Assembly (NCBI RefSeq): GCF_014356525.2
Contig: NC_052506.1
Span: 19,433,916 to 19,497,915, forward strand
DNA length: 64,000 bases
Reading direction: 5' to 3'
Source of the DNA: Nilaparvata lugens
Lineage: Eukaryota > Arthropoda > Insecta > Hemiptera > Delphacidae
In this document: positions 21,995 through 30,030 of the stretch, in pieces
Layout of the letters: the number at the start of each line of letters is the position of its first letter
Position numbering within the stretch: the first letter of the stretch is position 1
Notes under the pieces: generated by a model
The model's input: the letters and a program-made list of their open reading frames with translations, nothing else
The model's database searches: none
Told to the model about the DNA's origin: nothing
Translations under genes and position numbers: made by a program

Positions 21995-22570
21995 TTAAAT
22001 TTTGCTCTCATAACTTTCAACACATGATACAACTTTCAACACAGTGACCTTCTTGTAAGGTGGTATATCTTCTTTTTCCACTCCAAGTTGGAGCAGCCGG
22101 TGCACAGTTAGACCACCAATGTTGTATGCCGATATACCAGTTGGCGTACAAATGACAACATCTTTACTCAGTTTCTCTTTTACACATTTCTGCAATGTTC
22201 GAACTAGGTGTGATTTCCCAGTACTACCTACACCAGAAACAAATTGGTCTATTTTGTCAGTGTCATCTGGGCTTTGGAGTTTCTCAGTTACTTTATTGAA
22301 AACTCTTAGTTTGTCATCATTCAAAGATGCAGTCATTTCTCCTAAGCTCTGATTATCATTTAGTTTAGCCATGTTTCGAAACTTTTCCATAGCTTCGGCT
22401 GCCTCATCCACTTCGTAATTTTTTGGAGACTGATTTTGAGACTGATCTGCATTTTCGTTCTTTTTAGTCATATATCTTATAAGATTTTCTATATCTTCTC
22501 TAGCATCCCTCACATCTTGTATTTTTGTGGCATTCTAATGCATCTTCGAGTTGATCCTGACACGCATTGA
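21995..22570 (-). pseudogene. Pif1/Helitron-type helicase N-terminal fragment
   Basis: The 172-residue frame contains LNDDKLRVFNKVTEKL (Q-motif region), then QFVSGVGSTGKSHLVRTL, a P-loop of type GxxxxGKS in which the family's usual GGTGKS is GSTGKS, then ICTPTGISAYNIGGLTVHRL, the helicase Ia region. These are typical of Pif1-like helicases carried by Helitrons and other insect mobile elements. The frame ends soon after YKKVTVLK, before the DEXX-box motif II, so only the first ATP-binding part remains. Upstream minus-strand sequence (22800-22520) is in broken frames and may be the rest of the same element. It cannot act as a helicase. Confidence 0.75.
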
Positions 22571-23195
22571 GAGCCTCTGTATATGTGCACTGGTCACCTT
22601 TCAAATCTGAAATCATACGCCAAGGTTTAATTAACAGTTGCAAAGAAAAGAAGTACAGTATTTCTCTGGATTTTGTTTAACATTGAATACAGTGTGTTCT
22701 ATAAGATAGGGATGATTTCTTTTTTGAATAAAGCCATGTTTGAATTCATGTAATGCAGTTCCTGTTTTTTTCACCACATCGTAATTTCTGGCAATGAAGG
22801 CCCACTCCTTCAAACCTCTGGTCTATGTGGATAAACCACTGATAGAGTCCACTTGATTATCACAATAAATGTCTGTCGAATCTGAATTCAGTTTTTCCAT
22901 ATTTCTGATTTTCTTTAATGACTATCTAACATATCTAATGACTGTATCTTTGTCTTTCCCATTGCCACGCCCGTCTTTTTTAATATTTTTATTAAATATA
23001 AAAATTCAAATAAAATTCTTTAATTTTTTTTCACTGTCAGGAGCATAATCCAAAACAAAACAGTTTCTTACATGGAGCCTTAGGGAGTTTTTAAATTTTA
23101 CTATGAAAATGATGGCCTAATGGAATTGATAGTAGAAATAAGAACATATTCAATTTAGTAATATGGTGATTTTAATTTTATATTCATGTTCTTGG
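22571..23195. other. decayed region between helicase relic and copy C
   Basis: A 60-residue minus-strand frame (22813-22631, KEWAFIARNYDVVKKTGTAL) may be decayed mobile-element coding sequence but is not recognised. The rest is AT-rich. Confidence 0.25.
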
Positions 23196-24091
23196 ACACA
23201 GTCCTTAAATGAGTTCAATTTGATCACCATCATGTATCACAATGGTCAGATTGTACAGCCAAATCTGGCGTGAATAATAGACTTCTGTTACACTCAGTTT
23301 CTGATTCTGACACTCAGGGCTGATTCTGCTGCATGTCAAATACTATTTTAATAATATTCGGATTTTCTTCTCTAAGGAGCTGATAGAACTTAAGTGCTCG
23401 AAGTTTGTGAACGCAATGTTTGGTGATGAGTTCCTGCTTTTTACCAGGATCTGTAGTACACTGTATTTTACTTTCAATTAATTCACAGAAAGAACATACA
23501 TCAGCACGAGGATTACCAAACCCAATATTGAAATTTGTGACAAAAACATGGTAGTATTTTGAATATGAACAAAATGGCTTATTTTGCTCATTCATTTCGC
23601 GTTTCCAGAGTGTCCACATTTTTTTAACAGACAGTTCTGGTGGCAGGTATGAACGAATACTTTTCCCCTACTATAGTGGGAATCACGACACTTGAATGTT
23701 TGAATATGATTTTTGATGCATGAAGTGATGGATACATATCTTCATCTTTTATACGAGAGTCCCCACGATTTTCCTTCCGAGAGGTTCCATTCTCAAAGAA
23801 ATGTTTTGCTAGTGATTGTAGTCTAAATCGACCTACCTGGGTTATGGATCTAAAAGAAGTTGCACATACTCTTACAAGATCTCCCGTCATTCTTCAAATA
23901 AAATATTGATTCACAACTCTTGTTTTTGGCGGATGATCGTTTTCCCTTGGTCGTTTTTGTTTTGGTTCAGCTGTATGGATGAATTTCAGCTTAAAGTTGT
24001 TATCCTGGTCAATCTTCGTCTTGTTCTCATGGACAGCATTGAAGAACCCTCTAAATGAACAAAATGTTTTATTTATTTGAACAACAGTCAT
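23196..24091 (-). pseudogene. DDE-like transposase copy C, N-terminal and middle part
   Basis: Three minus-strand frames follow each other closely. The first (24091-23894) is basic and contains PKQKRPRENDHPPKTRV. The second (23890-23624) has RVCATSFRSITQVGRFRLQS and SRKENRGDSRIKDE. The third (23619-23314) has MWTLWKREMNEQ, then FVTNFNIGFGNPRADVCSFC and KIVFDMQQNQP. Next, in a shifted frame, comes VTEVYYSRQIWLYNLTIVIH. This is the same block order as copies A and B (VC..F, ENRG, F..PR.D.C..C, FD.QQ..P, YY...L..YN). The catalytic D.C.GQN.N block that should follow is missing. A 20-bp near-tandem duplication at 23290-23328 accounts for the last frame change. Confidence 0.65.
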
Positions 24092-24867
24092 TTGCCCAAA
24101 AATGTTCTGAAATAATGCAAGAAAATAGAGTAATGATAAACTGAGTGGATAAGCTTTTTTCTATACTAGTAGGATGTAAGTAAATTTGTTTACAGATTTA
24201 TAACAATATTGTGAATTAAACTGAATTTAAAGAACTAACATTCTAGTTGTAAGTCAAATTTATTTCAGTTCAATAAAATAAGTGTAAAAGATTAGCCTAT
24301 TGACTGGAAAATGAAATATTTTGTTGTAGGGTACCTAGATATCAATAATAAAAATGTTGTAGGCTACTCTCAATATAAATATATCATGATCTTAATAGCT
24401 GGACTCAAATACTGTAGTGTGATTCATATTTCTTTTGCTTAATCAAATATATTTCTAATCTTGATGAATCTGGAGGCCAAGAGTAGCCAATGAATGCTAA
24501 GTAAATAACAAAATCAAAACAAGCTAAAATATGACTCTTTAGTTGACAAAAAAAGATGTAATTAATTATTTCAATCAGATAAATAAGGAAGTTTAATTAA
24601 GATATAGAAGATTATGTTGAAATCTTACCTTTTATATCATCATCATCTAGTGTTGAAACATCACATTGAGAAATCTTTTCATTTTTATGCGCACATGTAA
24701 CTACAAGGACTTCTTTTGCAGCAGCACTATTTCTGGCTATTTTTTTTTTTGCTGTCTTGGTCCAAAGTTCTTTATTTCGTGTTCGCTTTTCACCTTAACT
24801 GGTTTGAACTTGTTTATTATAATCTCCAAAATCCATCGTGATACTCACTATTAACGAAAGCTAGGTT
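24092..24867. other. AT-rich gap
   Basis: No gene or repeat recognised. At 24869 the word GCTAGGTTAAG matches the inward end of the TIR element at 25489-26106, so another copy's end may lie here. Confidence 0.3.
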
Positions 24868-24883
24868 AAGAATAAGGTCTGTC

Positions 24884-25488
24884 AGATCTCGGCCCCCAAG
24901 TAAGATACAAGGTCCTTAATGGTATCATTGGTTAGTGCTTCATTAGTGCTGGCAGGAGCACCAATCCCCATTGTTAGTGTTTTTCTCGTTCAGGAGTTAT
25001 AATGAAAAAACCTTGGGTGGGGCTAACTTCATGTGAACTTGGCCCCACTCAATTAGATCTCGGCCCCCAAGTGAGATACAAGGTCCTTAATGGTATCATT
25101 GATTAGTGCTTCATTAGTGCTGGCAGGAGCACCAATCCCCATCGTTAGTGCTTGTCCCGTTCAGGAGTTATGATGAAAAACCCTTGGGTAGGGCTAACTT
25201 CACAGTGAATTTGGCCTCACCCAGTCAGATTTCAGCCCCAAGTAAGATACAAGGTCCTAAATGGTATCATTGGTTAGTGCTCTGTTAGTTTTGGCAGGAG
25301 CACCAATCCCCATCGTTGGTACTTGACCTGTTCAGGAGTTATGATGGAAAAACCTTGGGTAGGGCTAACTTCACAGTGAATTTGGCCTCACCCAGTCAGA
25401 TCTCGGCCTCCAAGTGAGATACAAGGTCTTAAATGATATCATTGGTTAGTGCTTCGATGGTGCTATGATGGAAAAACCTTGGGTAGGG
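24884..25488. repeat. 171-bp satellite-like tandem array, about 3.5 copies
   Basis: Units begin AGATCTCGGCCCCCAAGT at 24884, 25055, 25227 and 25398, with periods of 171, 172 and 171 bp. Each contains GGTATCATTGGTTAGTGCTT, GGCAGGAGCACCAATCCCCA and CTTGGGTAGGGCTAACTTCA. The last unit is internally deleted, and the TIR element at 25489 follows directly. Confidence 0.9.
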
Positions 25489-26106
25489 CTAAACCTAGCG
25501 CCGCAGTGCAGGATGGTTTCTCACAGCTTGGCGTTGTTGTCATTTGAGATGGGTGTCTGGCTTGGAAGTGTTTCGGCTGCATTGCAGGATGACTGTTAAC
25601 AGTTGCCGGAAGATCAACAGCTGGGTTTTTTTCGTTATTTTTTGAGATAGAGAAATTCTGATTGCAGATTCGTTCTCAGTGACCCCAAGTTTAGCCTGAA
25701 GGCTCAGAATGTCAACAATACTTTTAAATAATTAAAAATAATCATGAAAAGTCATTAATATGGTAGTACACCATGTTTCTGGAAACTTTTTACTGGTGAC
25801 TGGAGTTATTATTGACACACAAAAATCAAAATAATCCTGAGAAAGAAAACTGCTGATGAACGCGAATAAGACCGCCACTCCATTGTTCTATTGTCTCGGC
25901 TGCTTGGCTGAGCCTGGCTGGAGGGATCAAATAACTGACTGTTTTGATCTGTCGTCTGTCCGCTAGGCGGAACTACGCCGACCATTGCTGGGTGGAAGAT
26001 GTTACTGCAGCCACTTGCATTCCCACCAATGCTGCTATTATTTGCTGTCTCAGCGCCTAGTCCGATTCAGCCAAGCAACCAGCCTGCACTGCAGAGCTAG
26101 GTTAAG
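25489..26106. mobile_element. 618-bp TIR element, non-autonomous
   Basis: CTAAACCTAGCGCCGCAGTG at the left pairs with CACTGCAGAGCTAGGTTAAG at the right; about 24 of 28 terminal positions are complementary. No coding sequence is evident. It lies between the satellite array and the start of the interrupted transposase ORF. Confidence 0.75.
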
Positions 26107-26278
26107 AGTCAGGTGGTTACAAAAAAATACATTCATGACAATCTATTCAAATCCATCCAGTTAATAAAGTATAGCAAACCTTACAAGAATTCCATAAAGG
26201 ATGTTGGCATGGACAAATTTTTTGTTCACTACTGGTCAGCTCAGACTATACAACTTTTACTGCACAAAAACACAAGTT
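26107..26278 (+). pseudogene. interrupted MULE-like transposase, piece 1
   Basis: The open frame encodes SIKDVGMDKFFVHYWSAQTI and then QLLLHKN. This fits the block (I..IG..PF.VHYWS..Q...Y) that in a large group of animal MULE-like transposases stands just before the first catalytic Asp. The expected next block resumes at 26622 after a MITE. Anything further upstream is cut off by the 25489-26106 element. Confidence 0.5.
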
Positions 26279-26621
26279 CAGTAGAACATCAATAATCTGG
26301 ATTAATTGGGACCAGACCTCATCCGGATTATCAAATTATCTGAATTATCGAAATTACATTAAAAAACGGTCAGCACGCACTATTCAAGAAATAAAGCTGT
26401 TAAAATTGCATATACATTATTCAATTATTGGTAGGTAGGCCTTCACCTTCAACGACCACTCCCTTTCTCCTCACTTTGCATCATTCTCCTGTTGCCTGCT
26501 CTTAAGTAAGGAGCTTAGCACCGAGGACAGAAGGTACGAAAACTTTATTTCTTGCCAGAGACCAGAATCCGGATGATTGACTGTCCAGATTTTTGACATC
26601 CGAATTATCAACGTTCTACTG
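26279..26621. mobile_element. pogo/Tigger-like MITE
   Basis: CAGTAGAACATCAATAATCTGGA at the left and CCGAATTATCAACGTTCTACTG at the right form a TIR with the CAGTAGAAC..T.ATAAT.CGGA pattern seen in pogo/Tigger elements. The interior repeats the TCCGGATTATC word and has no ORF. It separates two consecutive blocks of a transposase ORF, so it is a true insertion. Confidence 0.8.
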
Positions 26622-26925
26622 TACCAACATTGTTCATTGATGCCACAGGTGGGGATAGTTGAAAAAATACAGCGACCTGCAGGAAATTTGTCTGGTCACA
26701 TTTTCCTTTATTGTGGTGTCATAAAAACTGAGTCTGATGTAGAAAATCAAATACCAATATTGTTTGCATGATCTCTGAGAGACAGTACAAATGCTATAGC
26801 ATTTTGGCTGAGAGAGTGGCTGAGGTCTGATGCTAAAATTCCACTTCAATGTCTTACTTATTTCTCCCCAGCTTTGCTAAGTGCTGCATGCTGTGCTTTC
26901 ACGAAATTTTATACTATCCATGATA
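26622..26925 (+). pseudogene. interrupted MULE-like transposase, piece 2
   Basis: Frames joined across a one-base shift near 26650 read LFIDATGG, then IVEKIQRPAGNLSGHIFLY, an ORF stop near 26770, then IAFWLREWLRSDAKIPLQCL and SPALLSAACCAFTKFYTIHD. FIDATG is the expected first catalytic Asp of the family. The sequence breaks off where the family normally continues with a Y...C block, and that block appears at about 28307 on the other side of the insertion. Confidence 0.55.
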
Positions 26926-28011
26926 GCCAAGGACACAGAATAAATTGGAGCATTTCGGAAATAATTTCTACTATTATTCAAAAGTGACAAGCTATCCTGA
27001 ATAGGGTCAATGTTTTTGCTGTTGTCTCTATTTGCTGAACTGTAGTTATAGATTGTAGCTTCCAAACGTGTAATACCATGCATTTTGGCTGCATCAGAGG
27101 TAAAAGTTTCCCGTAATCTTATATCTGGACATGCAATAAAGTCTACAATATGGTTACCCAACTGCTTGTTCACACCAGGGCTTGTGATTTGACATACAAA
27201 CTTATTATAAATTTTCACCCTCACATTACTATTAACCCAAGTCAAACAATCAATCCCAACAGTTTTGTTGTTATCCACTATCACATTATAGTCTTCTTTA
27301 TATTCTCCTTGGAAGCAGAAACAATGATTTGTAGTTAGAAAGTCACACATCCCATTCTTGTTGAATATCCCAGCAAAGTCCTGTGTTATGTCCAGGTCTA
27401 GTAGATAGAAGTGCTCCTTCCTCAGCTGCTCCAATAGTCTCGGTAGCTCTTCCATCAATGTAGCAATTGGTACATCTGCAAGCTCCACTTTGTAGCAGTT
27501 GGTATGTCTGCAAGCTCCACTTTGTAGGATATACCCACTGGTTCCTGGTATTTTTGTTTCACCTCATTGTAATTATCTTTGCCAAGCACTTGTAGAATCT
27601 TTTGACACATATCACTTCCACTGTCCAATAGGTAAGGCAGCTTTGCTCTGACTCCATGTTTAGCTGACACCATATTAGAGAATTTGCCTCTGAAATATAA
27701 ATTGAATGCGCCACATATATCCTTTTTTAGTTCAAAAAGTGTTTTGTCCATTGCCTCACAATCATCTAAAGCACAGATTTTCACAAGCATTATATTGTCA
27801 CAAAAGGTTCTGTAATAGGCACAAGATTTGAGTCATCCTGCAACAACAGCAGTGATTCTTCTCCAGCAGTGTAATCGATATTTCCAATGTCTGTCACAAG
27901 GTTGTCATTGTACAGGTTTTCTGTTAGAAGCCACAAACCAAACCGCTCATTGGTAGGCTTGATTTTATTACCACAGAGTGTAGGTACATTAAACACTTTA
28001 GAAGTATCCAT
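26877..28011 (-). pseudogene. unrecognised gene, possibly rolling-circle replication initiator-like
   Basis: Three frames make one protein of roughly 370 residues. Frame 1 (28011-27790) begins MDTSKVFNVPTLCGNKIKP and ends at TAATG, where frame 2 (27790-27455) starts. Frame 2 is displaced by a 32-bp tandem duplication (27464-27527) from frame 3 (27488-26877). Frame 3 has EHFYLLDLDITQDFAGIF, TVGIDCLTW, VRVKIYNKFVCQ and ITRLEATIYNY. The spacing of the D.T.DF, R.KIYNK and RLE.T.Y blocks recalls replication initiators of the Rep_trans type, in which acidic residues and a Tyr act at the nick site. That likeness comes from pattern memory and is not proven. The gene has its own promoter and lies inside another element's ORF, so it belongs to a mobile element or an endogenised virus. 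Only the breaks are described here. Confidence 0.4.
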
Positions 28012-28036
28012 GTTTACTGCACCATTGACATTATCG

Positions 28037-28166
28037 AACTGAATGAATGCAGATCAATGCTGCAGTATTTATAGTAAGATAGTTGAGGGATGATGTCATA
28101 CAAACTTGTTGGAACAGGAAGTGAATGCTGTTAAAGACTGGTGGGCGTGGCCATTGGTCATGTGAC
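28037..28166 (-). promoter_or_regulatory. compact TATA + initiator promoter of the Rep-like gene
   Basis: Reading the minus strand downstream: E-box GTCACATGACC (28166-28156), CCAAT (28157-28153), KLF/GC-box CCACGCCCACC (28150-28140), ETS-like ACTTCCT (28122-28116), CRE/ATF-like TGACATCAT (28098-28090), TATAAATA (28073-28066) and arthropod initiator TCAGTT (28042-28037). The initiator A lies 33 bp below the start of the TATA box, the normal spacing. The ATG follows 29 bp further on. Individual motifs are short, but the TATA-initiator spacing is convincing. Confidence 0.6.
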
Positions 28167-28306
28167 AGGGGGAGGTAGAGTGGGGGTCGTTGAAACAGCC
28201 TTCCTTGAATGCATAGCAAGGTGATTTCTTACCTATATGAAAATGAAAAGGGGGATTCTTGCACAACCCAAGGTTGTGTCAGAATTCCCATTTTTATTCT
28301 ACTTAC

Positions 28307-28500
28307 ATGAACAAGTGTTACTATTTTCTAGTTATAGAAAATATGGGAGAGCCTGTACCTCACTGTTTCTTGAGAGTGGACATTGCTCGTGTTTTGAAAC
28401 TTATAAGTCAATGGCCATTGCTGAGAAGGAAAAGCATAATAGTCCAGTCAATATAGACATAAAAAAGGGGTGTGCTTGCAATTTATATTGTAGTTCTGAT
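28307..28500 (+). pseudogene. interrupted MULE-like transposase, piece 3
   Basis: The frame reads YMNKCYYFLVIENMG, then PVPHCFLRVDIARVLKLISQ and WPLLRRKSI, then TAG. In the family the order is AFT.F..L..Y...C...L......P.C.IR.DVAH.IK.I..W, so this is the direct continuation of the piece ending near 26925. The intervening 1.3-1.4 kb is therefore an insertion. The remaining C-terminus is lost. Confidence 0.5.
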
Positions 28501-28987
28501 TTCTTAATATACTATTTGGGTACATAAGAGAAGTCCAGAACCAATTTCTTCATGCAAAATTTCCTTGTGCTAGATACAGGGTGGCCCAAAAACCTTGTAT
28601 TTTCAGCTCATTTTCCAGTTTTCAGCTATTTCTGCCAAATCTCGTAATCGGACAGAAAAATTTTCACTCACCTTTTTTCTAGAATATGAAATTCTGAATA
28701 AAATGAGATCATTCGGATCTCTCTATCTACAATGAGTACTGAGTTATGATTTTTCAAAAATGAGTGAAATGTTAAGAGTAAATCAATTTTTGATTAATTT
28801 TAGACTTTGATCAACAATATCTTCGGATTGTTACCATTTAGATGTATAATTCAAAATCTCTCTGGGGGTATTTTTGTGCTCTACTATCTGAGGTCAGGTA
28901 GAGTGCTCTATCTCATACAGATTTCCAGGTACACCTGACAACAATGCTCCTAGTATTGTGAAAAACACCTAATTTTCATTTATTCCC

Positions 28988-29030
28988 CAATCACTTGATG
29001 ATGGCATTGTAATTGCTAAAACATGTTATG
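28988..29030 (+). ncRNA. hammerhead-ribozyme-like relic
   Basis: CTTGATGATGGCATTGTAATTGCTAAAACATG has TGATGA, a GCA/TGC-type stem II with a small loop, and AAAAC where GAAAC is expected. It shares its flank (AAACATGT, then GGTACT.AGATTT) with the inverted repeat at 20.3 kb, suggesting one retroelement family. Confidence 0.35.
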
Positions 29031-29456
29031 AGTGAACAATTTCAAAAATGGTACTTAGATTTCTATTGTTATTTTTATATTAAAATATATTATTGATTGA
29101 TGATTGTGTATGATATTTTGTATATTCTTGTGAGTGATATATTGTTTTGGAATTGTTTGATTATGTATAGTGAGGACAAGCTTCGGTACCTTCACCATGT
29201 TCTGCATATGTAGATTCATATTCAATAGCCACAGGACACATTCACAAAAACATACAAACATATATTGAAATCCTACACATTCTTCAAAAAAAAAAAAAAA
29301 ACTCAACACACTGAAACAATACGAAATCTTTAAACACCTCAAAAATGACAAATCCAACTTATTAAATGATCAACTTAACTTCAAATCAAATGTAATATTT
29401 TCCCACATTTTGGCCACACAGTCCAACCCATAAGAGCAAGCGCCCCTCGTGTCAGG

Positions 29457-29496
29457 CTGATGAAGCTCCTCTTCAGGAGTGAAATGGATTCCTCAT
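29457..29496 (+). ncRNA. hammerhead-ribozyme-like core
   Basis: CTGATGA is followed by GCTCCT-CTTC-AGGAGT, a six-pair stem with a four-base loop, then GAAA. This is the complete CUGAUGA - stem II - GAAA arrangement. I could not identify matching stems I and III or a cleavage triplet, so activity is unproven. Confidence 0.4.
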
Positions 29497-29845
29497 ACTT
29501 TTGTCATGGAAAGCAACATCAGTTTCAGAGTTATAAATTTTGGTATATCCATAAGCTTATAAAAAGCATTTGACTCATAGTCTCCTTGGGGTGGCTGGTT
29601 GGGAAAGTCTCAATGTCATCACTGGCAACTTCAATCATAATGTGACCATAAAGACAAAACTCTTGATTGTGAGTTACAAGTCCATTGCATAGTCCCAGCA
29701 ATGATCTATACTGCTCTGGCACATTCAGAAAAAATTATAAATAGCTTATAACAGTATTTTTTTCAAGTGAGTTTTATTGGTTCTTTTCGAGATATACTGT
29801 GTATTTTCCATTTTTTTATGTCTTCCAATTATTTTGGTGCAGGCA

Positions 29846-29878
29846 TTTGAAAAATGTCCACATATGTGGACACCGGGC
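29846..29878 (+). repeat. piggyBac 3' subterminal repeat with palindrome
   Basis: TTTGAAAAATGTCCACATAT continues as GTGGACACCGGGC. The inverse-oriented counterpart is at 32601-32634. The core GTCCACATATGTGGAC is a perfect palindrome. Confidence 0.7.
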
Positions 29879-30030
29879 ACCAACTAACCTATACTGGAGA
29901 CAGGCAGCAGTCATTGGAATAATTGGATGAATAATTAGATAATAAATAATTGGAAGTCATTGAAATAAAAAAGAGCTGTTTATTTCAAAGAAAATTTAAA
30001 AAAATTGATAAAATAAATTTAAAAATAATA

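Larger units (their letters stand above)
28501..29845. other. unassigned region with repeat ends
   Basis: ACAGGGTGGCCCAAAAACCT at 28576 looks like the start of a dispersed insect repeat. Two hammerhead-like cores lie at 28988 and 29457 (listed separately). A minus-strand 63-residue frame (29722-29531; EQYRSLLGLCNGLVTHNQEF) is not recognised. Confidence 0.35.

Noticed and set aside
24884..25488. Possible CRISPR array
   Set aside because: Units of 171 bp repeat in full without unique spacers, and the genome is eukaryotic; it is a satellite.
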